The notes under the pieces were generated by a model, which had not been told where the DNA came from, made no database searches, and worked only from the letters and a program-made list of their open reading frames with translations. The translations under genes and the position numbers were made by a program. Shown here in pieces: positions 1 through 11,614 of a DNA stretch of 64,000 bases; the stretch's first letter is position 1; the number at the start of each line of letters is the position of its first letter. The stretch lies in NCBI GenBank assembly GCA_047967505.1, contig CM106541.1. One strand, written 5' to 3'. The DNA comes from Dipteris shenzhenensis (lineage: Eukaryota > Polypodiophyta > Polypodiopsida > Gleicheniales).

Positions 1-2207
1 TGTACATTGCGAATTGCCTTCATAATAGATGTTACAACTTGATTGCTATCATGTAGATGCAAGGAATCAATCCATATATCTGCAAAGAACTTAATTCCAT
101 GCACTAACACTCCACATAGATGTGTCTTTAGAAAGTGCTTTCCTTGTAATTTAGGTGGAGTGGCAACAAAACGAGGCAATGTTGTTGTATTCTGATCCAT
201 GCCATCTACAATAAGGCACATGTAGTCATCAGGATGCGAAATAGCTTGCTCCTTCCAAAATGCATATTTTTGTCTGGAATGTCGAATAAGGTCATGATGA
301 GATTTTCGGTTTTTTTTGTATAATTCCCTTTGATTTGGACATGTTGCACTCTCAATCGCTCGCTTTAAATCATCACAGACATTGCACTTTGACATTTTTT
401 GCCTCCTTGGGATTTTAACATATCCAAAGTTCTTCTTCCAAAGAGTATACAAAGTATGAGAAGAAGCTACAGCATCCCCTCTTTGCCTTTGCTTTTCTGC
501 AATAGAGTCAAATACTTCGAGCTTTGTAGGGCCCATTGGAAGGTGCATTTCAGTGATCGCGTCACCGTTAGGGAGTTTGGTAGATATATGGGGTTGAGGC
601 AAAGCATTTTCATGTATGAAGTCTTGTAAAATTGCTGCTGCCTTGACAGTTGAGATTCTTGATTTGGACCTTCCTCTATTACCGTGAATGCTAAATTTGT
701 TGCCGCACTTTGCCTTGGTGACTAAATCCCAATATGTACCATGGGATAATCCAGTAATATTGCGATATGCCTTATTGCAAATCCTTTTTCCATTTACGAG
801 AGGTTTTACCTTTTGTCTTGAACTTAGCCTTTTATTGCCATTCTGAAGAAAGCAAGAGAGACTTGTGAGAAGGTATTCATTTCTTTCGCTTCCCCTTCTT
901 TGCCACACGTGTCCTCTACATTCCCTGATGTCTGTAAGATCAATGAAGCGCATACATCTTCGCTTGCAATATAGATATCCCAATGCATTTAACATGTTCT
1001 CCTCCTTCATTACTCTCTTCCTCTTTGGTTGCTTTTGTGGATCTGCCTGGATTCTCTTTCTCTTCATGCATATGTATGACCGTTTTCGTTCCTCGTGCAC
1101 ATTGTTATCTGTATTTATGCACTTCTTCTCCTCACATTTGTTTGTAACCAAGCATCCATGATTGGTCGTTGCATCCTTGTTCATATCACAATCAAAGTTA
1201 AATACTGAATAATCCTCTGTTGATCTCATCCTCATTTTTAACATACTCTTAGGACCATTCAATGAATTCAATATTCTACGAGAGTATTGAGAACCTTGAA
1301 ACTCTTCCACTCCTGAGAGAACATCACTCATTGGGACATCTTGCATGGCTTTCACAAATCCACAACCTTGATTGACACCAGGTTTGTTAATATGCATGAA
1401 CTCATCCACACTTGACAAGACATCGCTATTGAAACCTTTGCCCTTCTCACTGTGCAAGAATTCATCCACCCCAGATAAGGCTTCGCTTCTAAAATCATTT
1501 TGTTTCTTGGAACCAATGAACTCATCCACTCCAGATAAGATGTCACTTCTATAATTGAGTATATTGAAATCATCCACATTTGAAGTGATAGAGCCTGGCA
1601 CATGGGCACGCTTTTTAGGTCCTTTGATATTGTAGTATGCGTTGTCTTTATCATTGAAAACCACGTGCCTCTTTCTCATGTTTAAAAATTGCATGCTCCA
1701 TCTCATATTCTTGCCTACCTCATAGTAGGGATCACATAAGGATGTTATGTTATCAACCATACCATCATCAGTGACTTTTAGAATCCTCATCTGCGCAAAT
1801 GACCATTGCTCCACTTGTTCAAATCCCAATACTTCACCTTCTGCTACAATCTTATTTGCAAATGATCTCATTTGTAAAATGTCCCCTATAGTAAAATCCA
1901 AGGTGGTGCACTTTGTATTCTTGATAATGTCTGTTGCATAAGTCTCATCTTTGTCCCATGCTATAAATGATTTGTTGGATGTATTGTAGGGCATAACATC
2001 TCCAAGTGTTTCCATATCTCCACATTTATACTTTAGCTCAACATGTGCGCTAAGAATCTTTGATACAGTAACTGCTACCTTATCTTCGCCAAGTCTTCGA
2101 AAGTGGCAAAGTGAATTGGGATCACTATCATGGATTGTAGCAAATGCAACTACTTCTCTTTTGCTACATAAAATCACATCCATCCCTGGAACAAAATCTA
2201 TAGCCAT
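1..2207 (-). CDS. Transposase-like protein, DUF7869 type, 3' part outside window
   Basis: Reading the minus strand from an ATG at 2207-2205, I find no stop for 735 codons, up to the window edge. Residues about 1-100 (MAIDFVPGMDVILCSKRE onward) resemble the small domain often seen beside plant transposases (DUF8039-like, from memory). Residues about 210-310 hold several copies of a peptide repeat with core SDILSGVDEF. A Cys-rich segment (CKRRC, then CRGHVWQRRG) lies near residues 415-435 and a CNVCDDLKRA motif near residue 610. Near residue 667 is CLIVDGMDQNTT, then KTHLCGVLVHG, the pattern of the family annotated DUF7869, which has an RNase H-like transposase look. The frame is also open upstream to about 2267, and a possible splice acceptor (CTGCAG on the minus strand) sits at 2236, so an upstream exon is possible. 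A broken relative lies at 47.3-50.5 kb. That the protein is a transposase is inference. Confidence 0.72.
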   Translation of the reverse strand, partial: MAIDFVPGMDVILCSKREVVAFATIHDSDPNSLCHFRRLGEDKVAVTVSKILSAHVELKYKCGDMETLGDVMPYNTSNKSFIAWDKDETYATDIIKNTKCTTLDFTIGDILQMRSFANKIVAEGEVLGFEQVEQWSFAQMRILKVTDDGMVDNITSLCDPYYEVGKNMRWSMQFLNMRKRHVVFNDKDNAYYNIKGPKKRAHVPGSITSNVDDFNILNYRSDILSGVDEFIGSKKQNDFRSEALSGVDEFLHSEKGKGFNSDVLSSVDEFMHINKPGVNQGCGFVKAMQDVPMSDVLSGVEEFQGSQYSRRILNSLNGPKSMLKMRMRSTEDYSVFNFDCDMNKDATTNHGCLVTNKCEEKKCINTDNNVHEERKRSYICMKRKRIQADPQKQPKRKRVMKEENMLNALGYLYCKRRCMRFIDLTDIRECRGHVWQRRGSERNEYLLTSLSCFLQNGNKRLSSRQKVKPLVNGKRICNKAYRNITGLSHGTYWDLVTKAKCGNKFSIHGNRGRSKSRISTVKAAAILQDFIHENALPQPHISTKLPNGDAITEMHLPMGPTKLEVFDSIAEKQRQRGDAVASSHTLYTLWKKNFGYVKIPRRQKMSKCNVCDDLKRAIESATCPNQRELYKKNRKSHHDLIRHSRQKYAFWKEQAISHPDDYMCLIVDGMDQNTTTLPRFVATPPKLQGKHFLKTHLCGVLVHGIKFFADIWIDSLHLHDSNQVVTSIMKAIRNV

Positions 2208-2329
2208 CTCCTTTGTGAGAGTCCTTCGCAAGCAAGCTGCAGTGGCAACAATTACATAAATATTAGTCTCTTTTTAATAATGTACTTATTTATTATAATT
2301 TTTAATTAGTACTTAATTTATTAGTGGGA

Positions 2330-5300
2330 GAAGTTATCCGATCAAGTACTCATCAGATGGACATGCCAAGTTATCCTTTGCATGGTCAATCAAGCATTAA
2401 ATACTATTTTTGCTCTAGTGTCATGCACATCCGTAAAAAAACATGAGCCTACTAGGTACGTTATCCAATCAAGCACTAATGGGATGCGGGTGCCACTTTG
2501 CATGTAAGTCAATTCCACCTAGTTGAGGTGTACAAAAAGTGTTGTGCCCATTGGATATGCTTTGCATGGTCCATCGAGCATTAAATACTATTTTTGCTCC
2601 TGTCATGCACATCCATAAAAAAAACACGCTGCTAGGTGTGTTATCCGATCAAGTACTTATGCGATGGGAATGCCACTTTGCATGTAAGTCAATTCCACCT
2701 AGTTGAAGGTGTGTGCAAAGTATTGTGCCCATCCAATATGCTTTGCATTGTCGATCAAGCATAACACACTATTTCTGCCTTACTGTCATGCACAACCATA
2801 TAAAAACACGGCCATAGGTGTGTTATTCAAATAAGTACTTATAAGATGGGGGCTCCACTTTGCACGCAAGTCCGTTTTAACTACGTAACTTGAGGTGCGT
2901 GCAAAGTATTGTCACCATCGGATATGATTTGCATGGTCGATCACGCATTATACACCATTTTTTCCCTAATGATATGCACATTCGCACAAAAACACGCCAT
3001 TAGGTGTGTTATCTGACCAAGTACTTATCGGATGGGTGTGCCTCATTGAGAACATTTCAATACCACCTAGGTTGAGGCATAAAAAAAGTTTTGTGCCCAT
3101 TCGATATCCTTTGCATGGTCAATCGAGCATCAAATACTATTTTTACTCTAGTGTCATGCACATCCGTCAAAAAACACGTTGCTAGGTATGTTATATGATC
3201 AAGCACTTATGGGATGGGCATGCCACTTTGCATGTAAGTTGATTCTACCTAGTTGAAGGTGTGTGCAAAGTATTGTGCCCATCGGATATGCTTTGCATTG
3301 TCGATCAAGCATAAAACACCGTTTTTGTCTTAGTGTCATGCACATTTGTCAAAAAGCGCAGTCCTAGATGTGTTATTCAGACTAGTACTTATCGGATGGG
3401 GGCTCCAGTTTGCACGCAAGTCTGTTTCAACTAGGTTGAGGTGTGTGCAAAGTATTGTCACCATCGGATATGATTTGCATGGTCGATCACGCATTATACA
3501 CCGTTTTTTCCCTAGTGGTATGCACATCCGCAAAAAAACACGCCCTTAGGTATGTTATCTGACCAAGTACTTATCGGATGGGTGTACCTCTTTGACAACA
3601 TTTTAATACCACCTAGGTTGAGGTATAAGAAAAGTATTATGCCCATCGGATATGCTTTGCATGGTCGATCGAGCATTAAATACCATTTTTGCCTTAGTGC
3701 CATGCACATCCGTAAAAAAACACGCTGCTAGGTGTGTTATCCGATCAAGAACTTATGCGATGGGAATGCCACTTTGCATGTGAGTCAATTACACCTAGTT
3801 GAAGATGTGTGCAGAGTATCGTGCCCATCCGATATGCTTTGCATGGTTGATCGAGCATTAAATACCATTTTTGCCTTAGTGCCATGCACATCCGTAAAAA
3901 AACACGCTGCTAGGTGTGTTATTGATCAAGCACTTATGCGATGGGCGTGCCACTTTGCATGTAAGTCAATTACACCTAGTTGAAGGTGTGTGCAAAGTAT
4001 TGTGTTCATCGGATATGCTTTGTATTGTCGATCAAGCATAACACACTATTTCTGCCTTAGTGTCATGCACAACCATATAAAAATACGGCCATAGGTGTGA
4101 TATTCAAATAAGCACTTATCAGATGGGGGATCCACTTTGCACGCAAGTTTGTTTCAACTACATTGAGGTGCATGCAACATATTGTCACCATCGGATATGA
4201 TTTGCATGGTCGATCACGCATTATACACCATTTTTTTCCTAATGATATGCACATCCGTAAAAAAACACGCCATTAGGTGTGTTATTTGACCAAGTACTTA
4301 TCGGATGGGTGTGCCTCATTGAGAACATTTCAATACCACCTAGGTTGAGGCATACAAAAAGTTTTGTGCCCATCGGATATCATTTGCATGGTCGATCGAG
4401 CATTAAATACTTTTTTTACTCTAGTGTCATGCACATCCGTCAAAAAACACGCTGCTAGGTATGTTATCCGATCAAGCACTTATGGGATGGGCGTGCCACT
4501 TTGCATGTAAGTCTATTCCACAAGTTTGAAGGTGTGTGCAAAGTATCATGCCCATCGGATATGCTTTGCATGGTCGATCGAGCATTAAATACCATTTTTG
4601 CCTTAGTGCCATGCACATCCATAAAAAAACACGCTACCAGGTGTGTTATCTGATCAAGCACTTATGCGATGGGCGTGCCACTTTGCATGTAAGTCAATTA
4701 CACCTAGTTGAAGGTGTGTGCAAAGTATTGTGTTCATCGGGTATGCTTTGCATTGTCGATCAAGCATAACACACCGTTTTTGCCTTAGTGTCATGCACAA
4801 CCATATAAAAACACGGCCATAGGTGTGTTATTCAAATAAGTACTTATCAGATGGGGGCTCCACTTTGCACGCAAGTCCGTTTTAACTACATTGAGGTGCG
4901 TGCAAAGTATTGTCACCATCGGATATGATTTGCATGGTCGATCATGCATTATACACCATTTTTTTCCTAATGATATGCACATCCGCAAAAAAACACGCCA
5001 TTAGGTGTGTTATCTGACCAAGTACTTATCGAATGGGTGTGCCTCATTGAGAACATTTCAATACCACCTAGGTTAAGGCGTAAGAAAAGTTTTGTGCCCA
5101 TCGGATATGCTTTGCATGGTCGATCGAGCATTAAATACTATTTTTGCTCTAGTGTCATGCACATCCGTCAAAAAACACGTTGCTAGGTATGTAATCCAAT
5201 CAAGCACTTATGGGATGCGCGTGCCGCTTTGCATATAAGTCTATTCCACCTAGTTGAAGGTGTGTGCAAAGTATCGTGCCCATCGGATATGCTTTGCATG

Positions 5301-8300
5301 GTGGATCGAGCATTAAATACCATTTTTGCCTTAGTGCCATGCACATCCGTAAAAAAACACGCTGCTAGGTGTGTTATCTGACCAATTACTTATCGGATGG
5401 GTGTACCTCATTGCGAACATTTCAATACCACCTAGGTTGAGGCGTACGAAAAGTTTTGTGCCCATCGGATATGCTTTGCATGGTCGATCGAGATTTAAAT
5501 ACTATTTTTGCTCTAGTGTCACATGCACATCCGTCACAAAACACGCTTCTAGGTATGTTATCCGATCAAGAACTTATGGGATGGGCGTGCCACTTTGCAT
5601 GTAAGTCGATTCCACCTAGTTGAAGGTGTGTGCAAAGTATTGTGCCCATCGGATATGCTTTGCATTGTCGATCAAGCATAAAACACCGTTTTTGCCTTGG
5701 TGTCATGCACAACCATGAAAAACCACGGTCCTAGGTGTATTATTCAAACTAGTACTTATCGGATAAGGGCTCCAATTTGCACGCAAGTCTGTTTCCACTA
5801 GGTTGAGGTGTGTGCAAAGTATTGTCACCATCGGATATGATTTGCATGGTTGATCACGCATTATACACCGTTTTTTTCCTAGTGGTATGCACATCCGCAA
5901 AAAAACACGCCCTTAGGTATGTTATCTGACCAAGTACTTATCGGATGGGTGTGCCTCTTTGACAACATTTTAATACTATCTAGGTTGAGGTATGAGAAAA
6001 GTATTATGCCCATCGGATATGCTTTGCATGGTCGATCGAGTAGTAAATACCATTTTTGCCTTAGTGCCATGCACATCCGTAAAAAAACACGCTCGTAGGT
6101 GTGTTATCCGATCAAGCACTTATGCGATGGGAATGCCACTTTGCATGTAAGTCAATTCCACCTATTTGAAAGTGTGTGCAAAGTATTGTGCCCATCACAT
6201 ATCCTTTGCATGGTCAATCGAGTATTAAATACTATTTTTACTCTAGTGTCATGCACTTCCGTCAAAAAACACGCTGCTAGGTATGTTATCCAATCAAGCA
6301 CTTATGGGATGGGCGTGCCACTTTGCATGTAAGTTGATTCTACCTAGTTGAAGGTGTGTGCAAAGTATTGTGCCCATCGGATATGCTTTGCATTGTCGAT
6401 CAAGCATAAAATACCGTTTTTGCCTTGGTGTCATGCACAACCATGAAAAAACACGGTCCTAGGTGTATTATTCAAACTAGTACTTATCGGATGGGGGCTC
6501 CAGTTTGCACGCAAGTCCGTTTCCACTAGGTTGAGGTGTGTGCAAAGTATTGTCACCATCGGATATGATTTGCATGGTTGATCACGCATTATACACCGTT
6601 TTTTCCCTAGTGGTATGCACATCCGCAAAAAAACACGCCCTTAGGTATGTTATCTGACCAAGTACTTATCGGATGGGTGTGCCTCTTTGACAACATTTTA
6701 ATACGACCTAAGTTGAGGTATAGGAAAAGTATTATACCCATTGGATATGCTTTGCATGGTCGATCGAGCATTAAATACCATTTTTGCCTTAGTGCCATGC
6801 ACATCCGTAAAAAAACACGCTGCTAGGTGTGTTATCCAATCAAGCACTTATGCGATGGGAATGCCACTTTGCATGTACCATTTTTGCCTTAGTGCCATGC
6901 ACATCCGTAAAAAACACACTTCTACGTGTGTTATCTGATCAAGCACTTATGCGATGAGCGTGCCACTTTTCATGTAAGTCAATTCCACCTAGTTGAAGGT
7001 GTGTGCAAAGTATTGTGCCCATCGGATATGCTTTGCATGGTCGATCGACCATTAAATACTATTTTTGCTCTAGTTTCATGCACATCCGTAAAAAAACACG
7101 CTGATAGGTATGTTATCCAATCAAGCACTTATGGGATGGGCGTGCCACTTTGCATGTAATTCAATTCCACCTAGTTAAAGGTGTGTGCAAAGTATTGTGC
7201 CCATCGGATATGCTTTGCATGGTTGATCGAGCATTAAATACCATTTTTGCCTTAGAGCCATGCACATCCGTAAAAAAACACGCTGCTAGGTGTGTTATCT
7301 GATCAAGCACTTATGCGATGGGCGTGCCACTTTGCATGTAAGTTAATTCCACCTAGTTGAAGGTGTGTAAGTTAATTCCACCTAGTTAAAAACACGGCCA
7401 TAGGTGTGTTATTCAAATAAATACTTATCAGATGGGGCCTCCACTTTGCACGCAAGTCCGTTTTAACTACGTTGAGGTGCGTGCAAAGTATTGTCACCAT
7501 CGGATATGATTTACATGGTCGATCACGCATTATACACCGTTTTTTCCCTAGTGGTATGCACATTCGCAAAAAAACACGCCCTTAGGTATGTTATCTGATC
7601 AAGTACTTATCGGATGGGTGTGCCTCTTTGACAACATTTTAATACAACCTAAGTTGAGGTATAGGTAAAGTATTATGCCCATCGGATATGCTTTGCATGG
7701 TCGATCGAGCATTAAATACAATTTTTGCCTTAGTGCCATGCACATCCGTAAAAAAACACGCTGCTAGGTGTGTTATCCGATCAAGCACTTATGCGATGGG
7801 AATGCCACTTTGCATGTAAGTCAATTACACTTATTTGAAGGTGTGTGCAAAGTATCGTGCCCATCGGATATGCTTTGCATGGTCGATCGAGCATTAAATT
7901 TCATTTTTGCCTTAGTGCCATGCACATCCGTAAAAAAACACGCTGCTAGGTGTGTTATCTGATCAAGCACTTATGCGATGGGCGTGACACTTTGCATGTA
8001 AGTCAATTCCACCTAGTTGAAGGTGTGTGCAAAGTATCGTGCCCATCGGATATGCTTTGCATTGTCGATCAAGCATAACACACTGTTTTTGCCTTAGTGT
8101 CATGCACAACCATATAAAAACACGGCCATAGGTGTGTTATTCAAATAAATACTTATCAGATGGGGCCTCCACTTTGCACGCAAGTTCGTTTTCACTACGT
8201 TGAGGTGCGTGCAAAGTATTGTCACCATCGGATATGATTTACATGGTCGATCACGCATTATACATCATTTTTTTCCTAATGACATGCACATTCGCAAAAA

Positions 8301-8956
8301 AACACGCCATTAGGTGTTATCTGACCAAGTACTTATCGGATGGGTGTGCCTCATTGAGAACATTTCAATACCACCTAGGTTGAGGCGTACGAAAAGTTTT
8401 GTGCCCATCGGATATCCTTTGCATGGTCGATCGAGCATTAAATACTATTTTTACTCTAGTGTCATGCACATCCATCAAAAAACACGTTTCTAGGTATGTT
8501 ATAGGATCAAGCACTTATGGGATGGGCATGCCACTTTGCATGTAAGTCGATTCTACCTAGTTGAAGGTGTGTGCAAAGTATTGTGCCCATCGGATATGCT
8601 TTGCATTGTCGATCAAGCATAAAACACCATTGTTGCCTTAGTGTCATGCACAATCGTCAAAAAACACGATCGTAGGTGTATTTTTCAAACAAGTACTTAT
8701 CGGATGGGGATGCCACTTTGCACACAAGTCAATACTGCCTAGGTTGAGGAACGTGTAAAGTCTTGTGTCCATTGGATATGCTTTGCATAGTCTGTCTCAC
8801 ATGATACACCATTTTGTTGCTAGTGTTATGCACAATCGTCATAAAATACATAGGAGGTGTGTTATCCAAACAAGTACTTATGAGATGGGTGCACCACTTT
8901 GTATGCAAGTCAATAAGACCTAGGTTGAGGAGTGTACAAAGTTTTGTGCCCATTGG
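2330..8956. repeat. 182-bp satellite array with 4-monomer higher-order period
   Basis: About 36 tandem monomers of about 182 bp. Conserved blocks include TGCCCATCGGATATGCTTTG, a GCATTAAATAC block and a run of A before CACGC. A monomer class marked by GTCACCATCGGATATGATTT recurs at 2911, 3457, 4183, 4912, 5824, 6552, 7493 and 8221. The spacings are 546, 726, 729, 912, 728, 941 and 728 bp, that is mostly four monomers, with three- and five-monomer exceptions. The array is irregular near 6870 and 7370, where partial monomers join. Repeated short minus-strand reading frames of about 65 codons are by-products of the repeat. The monomer length fits a nucleosome-phased plant satellite. The array directly abuts the 5' end of the DUF7869-like gene. 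Confidence 0.93.
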
Positions 8957-9728
8957 AGAAATGTAGATGCGATAATATTAGAAAATTCTCGGTATATGTA
9001 TATGTGTGTGTGTGTGGCAAACAATTTTGGCACAAAGTAAACACCTAGTGCACAAATTATGCACTTCATACCTTGAGTAAATAAGCTTGTTGATGAGGAT
9101 AAATATGCCCTTGAATAAAAGCACAGTTGTTGTATGACTTTGCCCATATGTAAGTTTACAAATAGTATAAAAAATCATGTAATAATATATTAATAGTTTG
9201 CAAATGTGTATAGCAAGTGAGTAATGGGAAGTGGAAGTGGGAATGAGGAGGGAGGAGTGGAATAGGATAGGGAAGTAATAAGGGTGTATGATAATAAGTA
9301 TAAAAAATAGTATAATAATATATTAATAGTTTTTAAATGGCAAGTGAGTAATGGGAAGTGGAAGTGAGAGTGGGGAGGGAAGAATGGAATGGGAGAGGGG
9401 AAGGTAATAGGGGAGTAGGCTAATAAGGGAGTGAAATGAGTGAGGAAGTTAATAGGGGATAAAAAAGAGGAGGGTGAGATGGGGAAATATGGGATTTTGG
9501 AAAATGGGAGGAGTATGGGACGTGGTGGAAATGTGGGATGGGAGTGGTGGCAATGGGGAGGAAGAAGAAATGGATGGATGGGAGGAGGGCTAATGGATGA
9601 GGGATGGGGGTTCAATAGGAGAGGGGGAGTAATGGGAGCCAATGGGAGAGGAGATAAATGAAAAGCCAATAGGAGAGAGGGGAGAAATGGAAAGCCAATA
9701 GGAGAGGAGGAGGAAAACCTAATTTTTC
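8957..9728. repeat. AT/GGA-rich spacer with about 130-bp tandem duplication
   Basis: Between the satellite and the 9.73 kb promoter the sequence changes from AT-rich to a GGGAG-rich plus strand. Two copies of a block containing ATAATATATTAATAGTTT followed by GCAAGTGAGTAATGGGAAGT occur at about 9160-9250 and 9300-9370. A short GT run is at 9006-9016. I see no coding sequence; the long proline-rich minus frame at 9190-9753 is a product of base composition. Confidence 0.6.
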
Positions 9729-9738
9729 TTATATAAAG
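9729..9738 (+). promoter_or_regulatory. TATA box of the 14.9 kb gene (proposed)
   Basis: TTATATAAAG lies about 30 bp upstream of a CT- and CATT-rich stretch typical of plant transcription starts (expected start about 9762-9768). The transcript would then contain a short leader ending at a strong splice donor at 9858/9859. The assignment to the gene starting at 14935 is inference from order, strand and the acceptor at 14930. Confidence 0.5.
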
Positions 9739-9764
9739 TCTTCCTTCATTCATTCATTCTCCCC

Positions 9765-9858
9765 TCATTTCATTCAAGCAAGAGAGCAAGGACGATCAAG
9801 AGAGCAAGGAAGGAAGAGCAAGAAATCAAGAAAGAGCAAACTTACAAATTGTTTCCAG
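9765..9858 (+). other. Untranslated first exon with splice donor (proposed)
   Basis: This is a purine-rich leader with repeats of AGAGAGCAAGG and AAGAGCAAG. It ends TTCCAG followed by GTACTTG, a good plant 5' splice site. A second copy of the same leader type is at 12475-12543 and ends TTTTCCAG/GTACTTG. If the intron runs to the acceptor TTTTCTTGTAG at 14930 it is about 5.07 kb long and contains all of the palindrome array, the GA repeats and the shared leader module. No ATG-initiated reading frame of note is in the exon. Confidence 0.42.
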
Positions 9859-10236
9859 GTACTTGTAAACTTTTTTTTCTAGTTTCTTTTTTAAAATTTG
9901 AAGAGAGAGAAACTAGAGAGAGAGAGGTTCAGGGGAGGGGAAGGGGGGGAGGGAGGAGGAAGGAAGGGGAGGAAGAGGGTGCGAGGGGAGGGAGGAGGAA
10001 GGGAGGGGAAGAAGGGGCGAAGAGGGAGGTGGGTGGGAGGGAAGGGGGTGGGAGGGGAGGCTGGCGCGGCGGGTGGGAGGGAAGCGGGTGGGAGGGGGGC
10101 TGGCGGCTGAGAGGGGGGTGGGGAGGGCGGCTGAGAGGAGGGGGGAGCGGCTGAGAGGGCGAGAGAGGGGGGCGCGGCTGAGCGGCTGAGGGGGGGGAGC
10201 GGTTGAGAGGGGGAGGGAGGGAGGGTGAAGAGGGGG
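9859..10236. repeat. Polypurine G-rich tract
   Basis: The plus strand is nearly all A and G with many GGGG runs. It is the left part of a roughly 2.3-kb purine/pyrimidine-skewed block. Very long open frames on the minus strand (over 600 codons, in two frames at once) result from composition and read as proline/serine repeats, so they are not called as genes. Confidence 0.75.
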
Positions 10237-11614
10237 GGCTGGCGGCCGCGGCCGCCAGCCCAGGGAGGGGGAGGGGTTGCGAAGGGGCGGGGGCGGAGGG
10301 TGAAGGGGGGGAGCTGGGTGAGAGGAGAGGGGGGGGGGGCTAGCGGCCGCGGCCGCCAGCCAGGGAGGGTGAAGGGGAGGGGGGAGGGTGGGTTGCGAAG
10401 GGGGGGGGGGAGGGTGAAGAGGAGGGGGGGGGGGCTGGCGGCCGCGGCCGCCAGCCCAGGGAGAGAGGAGAGGGGGTTGCGAAAGGGGGGGGGGGAGGGT
10501 GAAGAGGAGAGGGGGGGGGGCTGGCGGTCGCGGCCGCCAGCCCAGGGAGAGAGGAGAGGGGGTTGCGAAGGGGGGGTGAGAGGGGGAGGGAGGGGGGCGC
10601 GGCTGAGAGGGGGAGGGGAGGGAGGGTGAAGAGGGGGGGCTGGCGGCCACGGCCGCCAGCCCGGGAGCGGCTGAGAGGGGGGAGGGGGGGAGCGGCTGAG
10701 AGGGGGGGGGGAGGGTGAAGAGGGGGGGGGGGCTGGCGGCCGCAGCCGCCAGCCCAGGGAGAGAGGAGAGGGGGTTGCGAAGGGGGGGGGGGAGGGTGAA
10801 GAGGAGAGGGGGGGGGCTGGCGGCCGCGGCCGCCAGCCAGGGACGGTGAAGGGGAGGGGGGAGGGTGGGTTGCGAAGGGGGGGGGGAGGGTGAAGAGGAG
10901 GGGGGGGAGGGGGGGAGTGGCTGAGAGGGGGAGGGGGGGAGGGTGAAGAGGGGGGGTTGGCGGCCGCAGCCGCTAGCCCAGGGAGGGGGATGGGTTGCGA
11001 AGGGGGGGGGGGGCTGGGTGAGAGGAGAGGGGGGGGGGCTGGCGGCCACGGCCGCCAGCCAAGGAGGGTGAAAGGGAGGGGGGAGGGGGGAGGGTGGGTT
11101 GCGAAGGGGGGGGGGAGGATGAAGAGGGGGGGCTGGGTGAGAGGGGGGGCGGGGGGGCTGGCGGCCGCGGCCGCCAGCCAAGGAGGGTGAAGGGGAGGGG
11201 GGAGGGTGGGTTGCGAAGGGGGGGGGGAGGATGCAGAGGGGGGGCTGGGTGAGAGGAGGGGGGGGGGGCTGGCGGCCGCGGCCGCCAGCCCAGGGAGAGA
11301 GGAGAGGGGGTTGCGAAGGGGGGGGGAGGGTGAAGAGGGGGGGGCTGGGTGAGAGGAGAGGGGGGGGGGCTGGCGGCCGCGGCCGCCAGCCAGGGAGGGT
11401 GAAGGGGAGGGGGGAGGGTGGGTTGCGAAAGGGGGGGGGGACGGTGAAGAGGGGGGGGGGCTGGGTGAGAGGAGGGGGGGGGGCTGGCGGCCGCGGCCGC
11501 CAGCCAGGGAGGGTGAAGGGGGGGATGGGTGGGTTGCGAAGGGGGGGGGAGGGTGAAGAGGGGGGGGGGGATGGGTGAGAGGAGGGGGGGGGCTGGCGGC
11601 CGCGGCCGCCAGCC
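10237..11614. repeat. Array of 14 GC palindromes in G-run DNA
   Basis: A perfect 24-bp palindrome with core GGCGGCCGCGGCCGCC (NotI sites inside) recurs 14 times between 10237-10260 and 11591-11614, on average every 104 bp. The spacers are built from AGGGAGAGAGGAGAGGGGG, TTGCGAAGGGGG and GAGGGTGAAGAGG blocks with G runs of up to about 13. Six copies carry substitutions, all C-to-T or G-to-A (for example near 10342, 10521, 10640, 10733, 10959 and 11039). The spacing and cassette structure mark a true tandem minisatellite. It lies inside the proposed 5' intron of the Ulp1-type gene. Confidence 0.9.

Noticed and set aside
3336-7569. Recurrent 65-codon minus-strand frames (MRMCIPLGKKR type) looking like a tandem gene family
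   Set aside because: They recur with the satellite's 728-bp period, vary freely and have no gene structure, so they are by-products of the satellite.
2330-8956. CRISPR-like array
   Set aside because: Units are 182 bp with no short-repeat/unique-spacer pattern, and the genome is eukaryotic.
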